Assembly (NCBI GenBank): GCA_029882975.1
Contig: JAOUJW010000043.1
Span: 1 to 46,517, forward strand
Length of the DNA stretch: 46,517 nucleotides
Source: Gammaproteobacteria bacterium
GTDB taxonomy: Bacteria; Pseudomonadota; Gammaproteobacteria; SZUA-152
Direction of reading: 5' to 3'
Positions 9,179-18,923 of the stretch are shown in pieces. Positions within the stretch are counted from its first letter, which is position 1. The number at the start of each line of letters is the position of its first letter. The position numbers were made by a program, and so were the translations under genes. The notes under the pieces are model-generated. The model worked only from the letters and a program-made list of their open reading frames with translations. It ran no database searches and had not been told where the DNA came from.

Positions 9179-10174
9179 ATGAAACAATTGTTTTGGTATA
9201 TGAGTCTGGGAATGGCTTGCGTCAACAGTCAGGCGCAAATCGCACTCAACCTTGAAGATGGCGATATCTTAACCGGCGTAAAAGATATCCACATTACTAC
9301 TGTCACGGATAAAAAAATCAATCAGGTGTATTTACGTCACCAGCTTCTCTACACTGCGAACGGTGGCGGAAACTATCCCGACTCTATCAGCCTGTCGCCG
9401 CAACCGGAGGTCAGCTTTCGCATGGACACGGGCCTGCTCCGCAATGGCAAGCATTTATATATTGCCTGCGCCCAGTTGGAGAATGATCTCGGCGAATTCA
9501 GTTCGGAATGCGATTGGGCCTTTGTCACCACGGCCAATCCGGACACAATCGGCCCTATGTTGCGGCAAACCCGTCCCTCGCCACTGATCAGGCCAGGTGA
9601 TTTTGCTTCCGGCATGTACAACATCACTTTGTATGCCTGGGATGAAAGTGATGTTGAATTAGTGCGTTTTTATCGGGATGAAGGCGTTCTTTTGGCCACT
9701 CAATCCCAAGCCGTCTCGACTGGTGCCACAGGAGGGAAACACTATTCATTTTCCTGGGATACCACCACCGTCGACAATGGTTTTCACCATCTCTACGTAG
9801 AGGCGGTCGATGGGTACGGCAACATTACCGATACGAAAGAGGCAACCTTGTTTCTTCTGAACAGCTTTGTCCCGGTGCCTCCCATTTTAGTGGAAAACCG
9901 TTACACTCCGACGAACCTGATTGCACGCGCCAAGAACCATCATGTGAATGTGGCATGGGAAGGCTCGGACCAGCAAGAACGTTATGTCGTCTATCGTCGC
10001 TTTAGCAGCGAAACCGATTTTATTCCTGTCGCTGAAATGGAGACAACCGTGTATGTGGACGACATCCCATCCGGCGAACAATATGCGGAATACTATATAA
10101 CCGCTTTATACCGCTTGGGAGAAAGCGAACCCACAAACGTGGTTCGGGTATATCCTGCTTTACGAACGCGCTAA
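9179..10174 (+). CDS. Exported protein with Ig-like and fibronectin type III-like domains
   Basis: 331 residues. The ATG at 9179 follows GGAG (9170-9173). Residues 1-20 form a signal peptide (MKQLFWYMSLGMACVNSQAQ, cleavage near residue 20). A first beta-rich part (about 21-120) starts LEDGDILTGVKDI, like bacterial Ig 'gain/loss' modules. A second (about 125-225) has YAWDESDVELVRFYRDEGVLL, typical of Ig domains in secreted bacterial proteins. The end (about 250-325) reads as FnIII (VNVAWEGSDQQERYVVYRR then YYITALY). No catalytic motif is visible. Its stop overlaps the stop of the convergent RHS gene. Likely a periplasmic or surface binding protein; function unknown. Confidence 0.75.
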   Translation: MKQLFWYMSLGMACVNSQAQIALNLEDGDILTGVKDIHITTVTDKKINQVYLRHQLLYTANGGGNYPDSISLSPQPEVSFRMDTGLLRNGKHLYIACAQLENDLGEFSSECDWAFVTTANPDTIGPMLRQTRPSPLIRPGDFASGMYNITLYAWDESDVELVRFYRDEGVLLATQSQAVSTGATGGKHYSFSWDTTTVDNGFHHLYVEAVDGYGNITDTKEATLFLLNSFVPVPPILVENRYTPTNLIARAKNHHVNVAWEGSDQQERYVVYRRFSSETDFIPVAEMETTVYVDDIPSGEQYAEYYITALYRLGESEPTNVVRVYPALRTR

Positions 10175-13100
10175 GACAAACCGCTATTCCACCTACTAAA
10201 GCAGTCCTTCGAAAAAAGTAGGTTGGAATAGCACAGCGTTTCGCTAACGGTTGCCAAACAGGCGTCCGGGCGAAAAGAGCCAAACTCCGCCGCTCTTGGA
10301 TGGATGCGATTGAGAATGACTCGATCCGGCTCCAGGGCGACATTCAAAACATTTCGTATAAATGTTATAGCCAAATCATCACCCGATGGAACAAAGCCGC
10401 GGGAAAGCAGATTCGGTATACACGGGTTTTGGCAGGCATAGGAATTATAGACTTCGCCTAAACCGCTTCGAGCCTGACTCACATAGCGACCCATTGCACC
10501 ATGATAATAGCGCTCACCATCAAATAACAAACCACTTTCGGCATCATAGTACCAGCCACGAAATCGGATAGTATTTTTTTGCAGTTCCACCGATAGAGCG
10601 GTCACTTCTCCAAAATACGTCGTATGTGCCTGCCAGATGACATTTCCATCAAGATCGGTGAACACCTGCGGTGTCCCCTGAAAATCCGTGTGACAAAAAC
10701 CAATCTCCCCCTCGCAAACTTTTGCCAGCAACTCCAAACCTTCTGGATCATGCAAATACAAGGTTTGCATTTTATTTCGAAATTCACTGATAACGATGTT
10801 ACCACTCCATAAAAACAGGGTTTCACCAAAGGTATCGGTTTTTCGGATGCGGCGCCCCAGCGGATCATACGTATATTGAAACTCTTGCCCGTTTTTTTCG
10901 ACTTTTACCAAACGATTCGAACCATCGTAGTTGTATCGAACGTTGTCGTGGAGCCCGGACATTGCGATCAAATTCCCGGGATAATCATACTCCAGCTTAT
11001 GCCCTTGCCACTCAGCTAATCGATTGCCACTTGTATGCTGACTGTTTGAATCTACCGGAACATCACTCGTTGCTGCCATATTTCCGGCGGGGTCAGAAAC
11101 CATGTACTCCAGTGCATCGGTTTCCACCGATTGCAGTCGATCCGTGGGATCATAATGAAATTGCACCTGGCCCCACAGAGCATCCTCCAAGACTTTAAGC
11201 GTACCGGTCTTGTTATAACGATAAGTACAGTCCATGACTGCATCACCCATGCGGCTTTTTCCCACACGACGGTGGACCAAACGTCCCATGGAGTCGTATT
11301 CATCCAGGCTCCGATAGAAGCCATAATCCCGACCCGTTTCCCGGCCCCAGCGATCTCGTCGAATGGTACAGATATCACTTAAGGAGGCTTTTCCTGCTTC
11401 TATTGTCTCATCTATAGCAGTCTCATCTTTCGCTGTCTCGATCTCGCGACTATAGCTCAGGCGAGTAAATAGACCACTGGAATCATACTCATACCGCAAC
11501 CGCTCACCGCCGGGCAGACGCACCCAGGTCTTCTGCCCCAGTGAATTGTATTCGTAGCAAACTCTCAAACCGTTTTGATGCTCCTCCACCAGCCGGCCTT
11601 GTTCATTGTATTTGAACTTGATTTCACTGCTATTGTTGCAAGCTTGAATCAAGCGACCCAGTGCGTCGTAGTCATATAAACACAAATCGTCAGTGCTTTG
11701 CTTTTGTATCACGCGGCCCATTTCATCGCGGGAATATACTGTAATCCGACTGCTGCCGTCTTTGTGCTGAATCAAATGCCCTGCGGCATCATAACCGTAT
11801 TGCTGTTCCCTACCGTCAAAGCCCACCTCTTTGACCAAGCGGCCGTTGCGGTCGTAAGAAAACTCATAGCGCTCATTGTTCTCATTGGTTACCGCTGTAA
11901 CACGGCGGCGCCCGTCATATTCGAAGTAAATGCAGCGCCCTGCAGCATCAATACGCTCAGCAGGATAATTCATACCATCGTAGCGGTAACGTGTGGTTCT
12001 GCCAACCGGGTCAATATAATGCGTTAAGTGGCCACCTGGAGAATATTGCAATTGGATACTGCTGCCATCGGCAAAATACACCTGCGTTAACGCGCCGTTG
12101 CCATCATAATAGTACTGAGTCGTACGCCCCAGGCTTCTGGCTCGGGTTAACAGACCGCGTTCATTATATTCAAAATCCGTACGTACACCGGAGGCGTCCG
12201 TTTGCGCCACCAATTCATTGCGTTGATTCCATTCATAGCAAAGGCTACGGCCGGCAGGATCCTCCACACGGGTGACATTACCTCTGGCATCGTAACAGAA
12301 ACGGGTCAATGCCCCCGAAGGATCCGTGCAGCTGACCCGCTTGCCTTGGCTGTCGAAATCAAAAGACCACGACTGCCCCAGCGCATCCCGTATCATTATG
12401 GGTTTATCGAAAGCGCCGTAGCTTAATCTTATGCTGGACTTATCGGCTTGAATAACGTTGACCAACCGATCCTGATCATCGTAAACATAGCGTGTAGAAT
12501 GACCCAAAGGATCGGTTTGGACAATAAGCCTGGCGTGGCTGCTGTATTGGTACTGTGTTACACCGCCTTCGGCATCGACATGCCGGGTTATCAAACCCAA
12601 GGCATTGTAGTGATACTCGTTACATCCACGACTGTCTTCACAGCGAGTAATCATTTTTTCCGGTTCATAGGTGATACGGTAATTGTCAAAACCGCGATCA
12701 CCCCAGCTGCGCACACAGCGTCCCAATTTGTCGTAACGGTCCCATTGAAATCGATGCGTAAATCCATCCCGTGTACTGTGGCGTGTCAACACATGATTGC
12801 GGTAAGTGTAACGTTGCGCATTACCATTACCATCCACCACGGCCACCAGATCACCCGCGGCATCATAAACATACTCTACCAGAACGGTTACATGCGTTTC
12901 GGGCGCTTGGTGGAGCAATAACACGGCCACGACGCGGCTCTCTTCGCCACCACCATACTGCAGTTGCAAATTGCGACCGGCATTATCTTCGATATGCTCC
13001 AAGCGATTCGCAGCATCGTAGTGACAATAGCACCACGCCCCGGCAGGATTGCTGATTTGCAACAACCTTTTCCGCTGGCCTTGTCCCGAAAACACATACT

Positions 13101-13620
13101 GAAGACCCCGCTGGTCCTGAATGCGGTAGTGTTCTTCGCTGTCACAATACAAACTCAAGGCTTCTGTACTATTACAGGAACTACCGCCGACGCCGGGCCG
13201 TTTAAAAGCAATAAAGCGCCCCAGTGCATCGACATAGGTCACCTGTTTCTCACCTACCAGAACACGGCTGTGCCAAAGAGTGATCCAACCTGCTCCCTGC
13301 CCCAGATCCGTATTATTACTGCTGCGATAGGTTCTGTTCCACTGCAGGGGTACAGCCCCACCCAAATCAAAGTCTGTTTGTGTCAGCACTTTCTCCCCAC
13401 TTACCACACACACCGGTTCCAACACCGTGTTTTTGGGTACGTGGATACGGCTTAACGTGTGCCCCATATCCTGGCAACTCAGTTCCTGAGGATAATCTGC
13501 GCAGCGGCCGCCAAGCGCTGTCAGCGCAGGTGACACGTGTTTTTCTTCGTCAGGGGCTACAGTAGAAGTGGATAATTTTTCATCACAAGCTGGGTCCGTA
13601 CCCACAGCATCGGTCGTCAT
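10171..13620 (-). CDS. RHS repeat protein with DUF6531-like head and divergent C-terminal tip
   Basis: 1149 residues with no signal peptide. Residues about 60-130 hold the head block CVVSGEKVLTQTDFDLGG then LQWNRTYRSS, typical of RHS/DUF6531 proteins. From about 190 to 980 run tandem YD/RHS repeats (for example YDAAGDLVAVVDGNG, YDGNGALTQV, YDALGRLIQA, YEYDSSGLFTRL, YDPLGRRIRK). The core closes with RFRGWYYDAESGLLFDGERYYHGAMGRYVSQ (given in parts, about 1035-1065), the RHS-core end. The 80-odd residues after it replace the usual DPIGL..G.N.Y.Y block and match no toxin I know. RHS shells encapsulate a C-terminal effector, often exported by type VI or insecticidal-toxin systems; no PAAR or VgrG is visible here. 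Confidence 0.88.
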   Translation of the reverse strand: MTTDAVGTDPACDEKLSTSTVAPDEEKHVSPALTALGGRCADYPQELSCQDMGHTLSRIHVPKNTVLEPVCVVSGEKVLTQTDFDLGGAVPLQWNRTYRSSNNTDLGQGAGWITLWHSRVLVGEKQVTYVDALGRFIAFKRPGVGGSSCNSTEALSLYCDSEEHYRIQDQRGLQYVFSGQGQRKRLLQISNPAGAWCYCHYDAANRLEHIEDNAGRNLQLQYGGGEESRVVAVLLLHQAPETHVTVLVEYVYDAAGDLVAVVDGNGNAQRYTYRNHVLTRHSTRDGFTHRFQWDRYDKLGRCVRSWGDRGFDNYRITYEPEKMITRCEDSRGCNEYHYNALGLITRHVDAEGGVTQYQYSSHARLIVQTDPLGHSTRYVYDDQDRLVNVIQADKSSIRLSYGAFDKPIMIRDALGQSWSFDFDSQGKRVSCTDPSGALTRFCYDARGNVTRVEDPAGRSLCYEWNQRNELVAQTDASGVRTDFEYNERGLLTRARSLGRTTQYYYDGNGALTQVYFADGSSIQLQYSPGGHLTHYIDPVGRTTRYRYDGMNYPAERIDAAGRCIYFEYDGRRRVTAVTNENNERYEFSYDRNGRLVKEVGFDGREQQYGYDAAGHLIQHKDGSSRITVYSRDEMGRVIQKQSTDDLCLYDYDALGRLIQACNNSSEIKFKYNEQGRLVEEHQNGLRVCYEYNSLGQKTWVRLPGGERLRYEYDSSGLFTRLSYSREIETAKDETAIDETIEAGKASLSDICTIRRDRWGRETGRDYGFYRSLDEYDSMGRLVHRRVGKSRMGDAVMDCTYRYNKTGTLKVLEDALWGQVQFHYDPTDRLQSVETDALEYMVSDPAGNMAATSDVPVDSNSQHTSGNRLAEWQGHKLEYDYPGNLIAMSGLHDNVRYNYDGSNRLVKVEKNGQEFQYTYDPLGRRIRKTDTFGETLFLWSGNIVISEFRNKMQTLYLHDPEGLELLAKVCEGEIGFCHTDFQGTPQVFTDLDGNVIWQAHTTYFGEVTALSVELQKNTIRFRGWYYDAESGLLFDGERYYHGAMGRYVSQARSGLGEVYNSYACQNPCIPNLLSRGFVPSGDDLAITFIRNVLNVALEPDRVILNRIHPRAAEFGSFRPDACLATVSETLCYSNLLFSKDCFSRWNSGLS

Positions 13621-13943
13621 TGTGCAAATCCTGTTGCATAAGTTTTAGACAGAATGCCAGATTAAGAAGAACTTTACAGCCGAAAATTACGTAGGAATTT
13701 CTTTAAATAAGCATCCGCGATAAGCGAATAAACAGGTCATCCGAAAGAAGTGATTCTAAAACAATGTAGGCTACAAGCAAAGCGAAAGCCTTTTTGTTCC
13801 AAAGCCGGATTAACATATCTGCTAATGAGATTTTAAACTAATCGATTCCAAGCCAACGTAGATCAATGTCAAGGAATAAAATACGTTGTAGACTTCAAAT
13901 ATTGCTTGTTACAGGAGGACTTTCTTTAATAGGAGGACAGCAA
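13621..13943. other. Intergenic region between divergent RHS and DUF4389 genes
   Basis: About 320 bp with no convincing coding frame on either strand. It must hold promoters for both flanking genes, but I see no strong -35/-10 pair. AT-rich stretches occur at 13,680-13,720 and 13,810-13,850. An AGGAGG ribosome site at 13,931-13,936 belongs to the DUF4389 gene. Confidence 0.5.
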
Positions 13944-14258
13944 ATGGCTACTGTAACCACTCCCGAATCCACCCAACCCGAACAAATACAAACCGAACCA
14001 TCCATTTGGATACGCGGCTTGTACATGTTGTTGTTTCTTATCGTTACACGTTTAACGGAGTTGGTCATTGCACTGATCATGCTGGTCCAGTTTGTTTTCA
14101 AAGCGGCCACAGGCAGCACCAATGCCAATTTATTGACGTTTGGTGATCAGCTCAGCAACTACCTGTACTCCATTATTCAATTTCAAACGTTTAACAAGGA
14201 AGATAAACCGTTCCCGTTCCGACCCTGGAATCAGGAAGGACAAGCGCCGAAGCAATAG
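13944..14258 (+). CDS. DUF4389 domain membrane protein (104 aa)
   Basis: I start at the ATG at 13,944 because AGGAGG lies 7 bp before it. A longer frame from 13,866 has no such site. The product has a disordered P/Q/E-rich N-terminus and a hydrophobic pair (RGLYMLLFLIVTRLTELVIA and LIMLVQFVFK) at about residues 20-60. It continues TNANLLTFGDQLSNYLYSI and ends with FLxFN-like FQTFN, EDKPFPFRPW. The 'LL.FG..LS.Y.YQI..F.TFN...KPFPF..W' pattern is diagnostic of DUF4389. Probably an inner-membrane protein; function unknown. It converges with the spermidine-synthase-like gene, 12 bp away. Confidence 0.85.
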   Translation: MATVTTPESTQPEQIQTEPSIWIRGLYMLLFLIVTRLTELVIALIMLVQFVFKAATGSTNANLLTFGDQLSNYLYSIIQFQTFNKEDKPFPFRPWNQEGQAPKQ

Positions 14259-14270
14259 TATTCTGGAAAA

Positions 14271-15827
14271 TTACAAAGCCCCGGCGCCAAACAGAATCTT
14301 GGACAACAAGCGGTCCACGGGTACATAATCATCCGTCAAAATGGGCAACGATTCCAAGGGGGTGCCACTGGCGATAAGGGGTACATTGATGCGAAGCCAA
14401 CGACGCTGAAATCCCTGCTGTGAAAATACCATGTCCGGGAATGGTGCTTCATTTTGGGCAGAAATCACATAAGTGACACGAGTCACCTCGGCAGGAGCCT
14501 GATCCAACCACACATCCACATAATCAAATTCCTGCTGCAAGGTTTTAACCAGACTTTTTGCCAATCTTGCATCTGGAAAACCATCAATGATGTTTAGCAA
14601 ATACAAACCATTGGGTTTTAAATTGCGCTTCACTGTTTGTATGAATTCCAGGGTGACCATGTGGTAAGGTACGGAAATATCATGAAACGCATCCGCTACG
14701 ATCACATCAAAAGGCTCCCTGGGTCCGGTTCGTTTTTGCAACACCACCCGGGCATCCTCATGGATGATGTTCATACCCTTAATATCCACAAACAAAGCTT
14801 CTTGTACCACGCGAGTTACGGTGGGGTCCAACTCAGCCACGGTCACGCTGGCCGATGGATACATGGCCTTAACCGCACGTTGTTGAGTATAAGCACCGCC
14901 ACCGGCAAAAAAATAGCTCAACTCGGAACCGGGATCGGCGTTGAAATGCACTTTTACCAACTCATCCATGGCATGCACATATGGCGAAATCAACAATTCC
15001 GGGTCGGAAACGTGATTGATACCGTGAATCAAATGATCCAGTATCAAGGCCACGGCATTACCATAATTGGGATCGGAGGCATCATCCACGCGCAAACAAA
15101 AATAATTGCTTTCCCACTGGCAAGGATCCGCAAAACCCCGGCGGTGTTCGGTCAGCCCAATGACGCCGCTGCCGACCAGCAAGACGGCAATTGCCTGTTT
15201 GGCGCGAATCTTACGCAAATAGGGTAAGGCCAACAGAGCCAAACACACGGCACTGCCTATTATCACTTTGCGGGTACCAAAATACTGCAATAACCAATAA
15301 CCGGTAATAAACGTACCGAAAATACTGCCCAAAGCGGCCAAGGCATTCATACGTCCCACGATGTGCCCCAGACGATCATCCAGGCGTAAGGCCAAGGTTG
15401 TCAGAACGGGAGTCACCACACCCAATAACACCGATGGAATAAAAAACATGGACATGACATAAATAAAACTGGAACTGATCAAGTCCAGTTGACTGCTTTG
15501 CAACAATGGTGCGACAAAGGTGAGAAACAATAAGCTGGCCAGACTGAAACAGGCGGATAATACCAGCACCACGCCCACCCCCAACTCACCGGCGCCTTTA
15601 TCGGCCCAATGCCCGCCCAACCAATTGCCCAACGACAGGCCTGCCAGGATGACACCGATAATCGAAGTCCAACTGTAAATGGATACACCGACATAGGGAG
15701 CGATAAGACGACCGGCGGCGATTTCCAACACCAGCAAGACCGCAGAACTTAAAAAAATAGTGAAACCGTACCAGATGACTGTACGTCGGGTGGAGGGACT
15801 CAAAACCGCTAAAAAAGCCTTATTCAA
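14271..15827 (-). CDS. Membrane-fused spermidine synthase-like (aminopropyltransferase-fold) protein
   Basis: 518 residues. The first half has about seven TM helices (residues 15-230), including the block LVLEIAAGRLIAPYVGVSIYSWTSIIGV (given in parts) that is characteristic of the 'fused MFS/spermidine synthase' group. The second half has the spermidine-synthase Rossmann domain: YFFAGGGAYTQQRA (about 300-313), VAELDPTV (about 325-332), IIHEDARVVL (about 348-357) and FDVIVADAFHD (about 367-377). The classical gatekeeping motif for putrescine binding is altered, as in other members, so the substrate is uncertain. No ATG is available; a TTG at 15,825-15,827 is the only plausible start. Enzymatic polyamine synthesis is not assured. 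Confidence 0.85.
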   Translation of the reverse strand: MNKAFLAVLSPSTRRTVIWYGFTIFLSSAVLLVLEIAAGRLIAPYVGVSIYSWTSIIGVILAGLSLGNWLGGHWADKGAGELGVGVVLVLSACFSLASLLFLTFVAPLLQSSQLDLISSSFIYVMSMFFIPSVLLGVVTPVLTTLALRLDDRLGHIVGRMNALAALGSIFGTFITGYWLLQYFGTRKVIIGSAVCLALLALPYLRKIRAKQAIAVLLVGSGVIGLTEHRRGFADPCQWESNYFCLRVDDASDPNYGNAVALILDHLIHGINHVSDPELLISPYVHAMDELVKVHFNADPGSELSYFFAGGGAYTQQRAVKAMYPSASVTVAELDPTVTRVVQEALFVDIKGMNIIHEDARVVLQKRTGPREPFDVIVADAFHDISVPYHMVTLEFIQTVKRNLKPNGLYLLNIIDGFPDARLAKSLVKTLQQEFDYVDVWLDQAPAEVTRVTYVISAQNEAPFPDMVFSQQGFQRRWLRINVPLIASGTPLESLPILTDDYVPVDRLLSKILFGAGAL

Positions 15828-16081
15828 ATCAGGCTACCCCTAGTTGTAGTAAGCGAAAATGGGTTTGTTGTTTTTGATATTGCTAATATTTGATGTTTTA
15901 TAGCAAAGGATTGTACCCCCCAACACAGTCCAGCCACAACCTAATTGTGAATCCGTCGACGGTTCCCGGAGTGAGATATTGTGAATTTTCACACTCTCTC
16001 CCGCCGCGGTTTTGAGAACTGCGCCCATACATGTCCGCGAAATTGTCTAGACTTGTTTATTTACCAGAAAGGAAAGCCTGC

Positions 16082-17551
16082 ATGTTTGCAATTTGCCCCC
16101 GACGTTGCGCCGCCTTCAGTGTCATTTTAACCGTATTGACAAGCGGTATGAGTGTTCCCTTCAACAGCCACGCCGTAGGTGCCGATGCGCAGGCCATAGT
16201 GGATCATTGGACTGCAACTCGCCGGTCGCAGGCAGTCCCCCGAGATTTGTTCATTGATAATCGCGGTCTGGGGTATTTGCGGGGCAGCAGCAACATGTTG
16301 CACCCCTACGCCCATCAGCAAATGCAACTGCAGTCTTCCGAACCGGTCACCAGCGCAAAACCGACCGGCGGCACCAGAGACAGCACCGCGCCCTCAATCA
16401 GCAATATGGACCCGGTACAAAACCAGACGGTCGGTTCCAACTATATATTGTCCGCCAACATCACTGACAGCAGCGGTATCGCTTCTGTTTCCTTTGTCAT
16501 TGTGTATCCCGATGGTATAAGCACCCAAACCTTGAGCGCAGCCCATGCAGGTAATGACCGTTGGGAAACCTTTGTGGATGGATTTAGTGACGGTAATTGG
16601 TCCTGGTATGTCGTTGCGACCGACGCCAGCAGAAAACTCAACACCGCCACTTCTGCAACAGTGAACTTTAGCGTCGATGTCGCTAACGGCACCGGTTCTT
16701 ACATTGTCACTAATGGCGCCTGGAACGAAGGTGGCGCGGTACAAATGGCCTCCGGACGCCTGTACTTTGAAATGCCTTCGGAAGCCACCCGTACCGGACC
16801 GTGGACCGCGTATGTGTGCTCCGGCTCCGTAGTACAAGATCCGGTAAGCGGGCGTTCCATCGTCATTACCGCCGCCCATTGTGTTTATGACGACAACAAT
16901 AAAGCCTTTGCCCGCAAGGTCCTGTTTATCCCCAATCAAACTGAGACCACGGGTACGAAATCCGACCGCAACTGCGAAAATGATCCCATGGGTTGCTGGG
17001 TTCCTTCTTTCGGTGTGGTAGATGCGCAATGGTCCAGCCAGGTATTTCCCAACAACAAAGCGTGGGATGTGGCATATTATGTTTTCAGTGACACGGGCGC
17101 CCACGTAGGAAGTCAAACCGTGAGCGAAGCATTGGACAACGCCGCCGGCGCCCTACCGCTTAGCTTTTTGCCCCCATATGTTGATGATGGCGATCCCAGT
17201 GCCACCAGTGTGGATTACACCCATGCGCTGGGTTACACCTATGCCAATGATCCTAACTTCATGTATTGCGCCCAAGACATGACCACCCAAGGCTCGGTCA
17301 ATTGGTGGTTGAACGACTGTCTGTTAGCGGCGGGCTCTTCCGGTGGTCCATGGATTCAACCCATGGAAAACGGTATCGGTCCCGTCATCTCCCTGGTGTC
17401 CTGGCGCTATACCTCATCCGCCGGTGTGGCCGGTCCCATTTTGTCCAGCGGCAGTGCAGCTTGCATGTTCGGCGAATCCACCAGCCTGGACTTCAGCGTC
17501 GTACCCACCACTGACGGCGACGCCGGAGTGATAATAGATTATTGTTTATAA
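16082..17551 (+). CDS. Secreted trypsin-like serine protease with N-terminal Ig-like domain
   Basis: 489 residues from the ATG at 16,082, chosen because AGAAAGGAAAG precedes it and a signal peptide follows (MFAICPRRCAAFSVILTVLTSG, ending near SHA). An upstream in-frame ATG at 16,031 would place 17 residues before it. Residues about 85-195 form an Ig-like domain (ANITDSSGIASVSFVI and WSWYVVATDAS). The protease domain begins near 205. The triad is visible as His in IVITAAHCVYDD (about 260), Asp in AWDVAYYVF (about 325) and Ser in LAAGSSGGPWI (about 425), with the oxyanion GSSGGP intact. Several cysteines suggest disulfides. Extracellular or periplasmic proteolysis is likely; substrate unknown. 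Confidence 0.88.
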   Translation: MFAICPRRCAAFSVILTVLTSGMSVPFNSHAVGADAQAIVDHWTATRRSQAVPRDLFIDNRGLGYLRGSSNMLHPYAHQQMQLQSSEPVTSAKPTGGTRDSTAPSISNMDPVQNQTVGSNYILSANITDSSGIASVSFVIVYPDGISTQTLSAAHAGNDRWETFVDGFSDGNWSWYVVATDASRKLNTATSATVNFSVDVANGTGSYIVTNGAWNEGGAVQMASGRLYFEMPSEATRTGPWTAYVCSGSVVQDPVSGRSIVITAAHCVYDDNNKAFARKVLFIPNQTETTGTKSDRNCENDPMGCWVPSFGVVDAQWSSQVFPNNKAWDVAYYVFSDTGAHVGSQTVSEALDNAAGALPLSFLPPYVDDGDPSATSVDYTHALGYTYANDPNFMYCAQDMTTQGSVNWWLNDCLLAAGSSGGPWIQPMENGIGPVISLVSWRYTSSAGVAGPILSSGSAACMFGESTSLDFSVVPTTDGDAGVIIDYCL

Positions 17552-17585
17552 TGGATTAATTGCTGCACCCGATGGCAATGGAAAT

Positions 17586-17611
17586 CCGGGATGGCCGAGC
17601 GGCCATCCCGG
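17586..17611. other. Perfect 12-bp hairpin between the protease gene and mtnB
   Basis: CCGGGATGGCCG at 17,586-17,597 pairs with CGGCCATCCCGG at 17,600-17,611, leaving a 2-base gap. No T run follows on either strand, so it is not a standard intrinsic terminator. It may still end or protect the protease transcript. Confidence 0.55.
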
Positions 17612-17712
17612 CCCAATCCCCCCCGGCTTTTACCCGCCTGTTAAATCAGACATAGGATTCACAAGCAATCCATGCGAAAATGCGCCGTTTAAACTTGTAA
17701 CGACACTGCCGC

Positions 17713-18327
17713 ATGAACGATATTTTTTTACAAAAGGCACAAGAGTTAGTGGTCGCCGGAAAACGCATGCACACTCAAGGTTGGGTGCCTGCCACCAGTG
17801 GCAATTTTTCCGCTCGCGTGGATGCGTCCACACTCGCCATTACCGTATCCGGTCACCACAAGGGTGAACTGAACACGGATGCCATCATGGCCGTGGATTA
17901 TGAAGGCAATGGAATCAACACCGAGAAACGCTCATCAGCGGAAACCCTATTACATACCCAGCTGTACAAACATTTTCCTGATGTGGGTGCGGTCCTGCAT
18001 ACCCACTCGGTCAATTCCACGCTGTTATCACGCATCAGCACCCATGATCTCATTCTGGAAGATTATGAGTTATTAAAGGCCTTTGAGGGCATTGATACCC
18101 ACGAAAGCCGTTTAACCATTCCGGTGTTTCCCAATGACCAGAATATTGAGCGCTTGTCGCAACAAGTGGCCGTACGTCTGCAGCAGAATGAACACCTACA
18201 CGGCTATTTAATCGCCGGCCACGGTCTATACGCCTGGGGCAGTACAGTGCTGGACACGGTGCGACATCTGGAAGCTTTTGAATTTCTGTTTCAATGCGAA
18301 CTTACATTGCGAGGATTATCATCATGA
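17713..18327 (+). CDS. mtnB: MtnB, methylthioribulose-1-phosphate dehydratase
   Basis: 204 residues of the class II aldolase/adducin fold, the usual MtnB length. Signature residues are WVPATSGNFSARV (about 22-34), the zinc histidines in GAVLHTHSVNSTLLSR (about 93-108) and the third zinc histidine in IAGHGLYAWG (about 168-177). MtnB dehydrates methylthioribulose-1-phosphate to the diketo compound in methionine salvage. The TGA stop overlaps the mtnD start (ATGA at 18,324-18,327), so translation is coupled, and mtnC follows. mtnA and the methylthioadenosine-cleaving enzyme are not in this window and must lie elsewhere. Confidence 0.95.
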   Translation: MNDIFLQKAQELVVAGKRMHTQGWVPATSGNFSARVDASTLAITVSGHHKGELNTDAIMAVDYEGNGINTEKRSSAETLLHTQLYKHFPDVGAVLHTHSVNSTLLSRISTHDLILEDYELLKAFEGIDTHESRLTIPVFPNDQNIERLSQQVAVRLQQNEHLHGYLIAGHGLYAWGSTVLDTVRHLEAFEFLFQCELTLRGLSS

Positions 18328-18896
18328 GCACACTGGCCATATACGATGAACAAGGAAATTTTCTGGATCAACTGTACACGGACCATGGTGAAATCGCCAC
18401 GCAGCTGAAAGCCGTCGGTGTGCAATTTGAGCAATGGCAAACCGATCAGCCGCTGTCCGCCGATGCCCAGCAAGACGAAGTACTTACCGCTTACGATGCG
18501 GACGTACAACGACTAAACGAGCAATACGGTTTTCAATCGGTTGATGTGGTCTCCCTGCGCCGGGACAACCCCAACAAAGGCGAGTTCCGACAAAAGTTTC
18601 TGGCTGAACACACGCATGGCGATTTTGAAGTACGCTTTTTCGTCGACGGCAAAGGTCTTTTTTATTTACACATCGACCAAAAGGTATATCACGTACTGTG
18701 TGAAAAGGGTGATTTAATCAGCGTACCGGCCAATACCACCCATTGGTTTGATATGGGTGCAAACCCGGATTTCAAATGTATCCGGTTGTTTGTGATTCCC
18801 GACGGCTGGGTGGGAGAGTTTACCGGCAGTGATATTGCCACACGCTTTCCTGATTTTGATACCTTTTGCGATCGCTTTGCGGCACAACCCGCTTAG
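18324..18896 (+). CDS. mtnD: MtnD, acireductone dioxygenase
   Basis: 190 residues from the ATG at 18,324 (MSTLAIYDE), preceded by GAGG; a longer frame from 18,294 would bury it in mtnB. It is a cupin protein. The metal site is EHTHGDFEVRFFVDG (about 95-109; two His and a Glu), with the fourth ligand in PANTTHWFDMG (about 134-144). It oxidises the acireductone to the keto precursor of methionine plus formate (Fe form) or makes an off-pathway product (Ni form). The start overlaps the mtnB stop, and mtnC begins 27 bp later. The MtnB-MtnD-MtnC order is common in gammaproteobacteria. Confidence 0.95.
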   Translation: MSTLAIYDEQGNFLDQLYTDHGEIATQLKAVGVQFEQWQTDQPLSADAQQDEVLTAYDADVQRLNEQYGFQSVDVVSLRRDNPNKGEFRQKFLAEHTHGDFEVRFFVDGKGLFYLHIDQKVYHVLCEKGDLISVPANTTHWFDMGANPDFKCIRLFVIPDGWVGEFTGSDIATRFPDFDTFCDRFAAQPA

Positions 18897-18923
18897 CATC
18901 GAAATAAAACTCCGAGACAAAAT

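Noticed and set aside
10386-13565. Plus-strand ORFs inside the RHS gene
   Set aside because: Shadows of YD repeats on the other strand.
15840-16028. 62-residue minus-strand ORF upstream of the protease
   Set aside because: No ribosome site, no domain, low-complexity end; likely non-coding spacer.
17612-17712. SAM-type riboswitch before mtnB
   Set aside because: The leader is about 100 bp and shows none of the paired elements of known SAM riboswitches; only a separate hairpin lies upstream.
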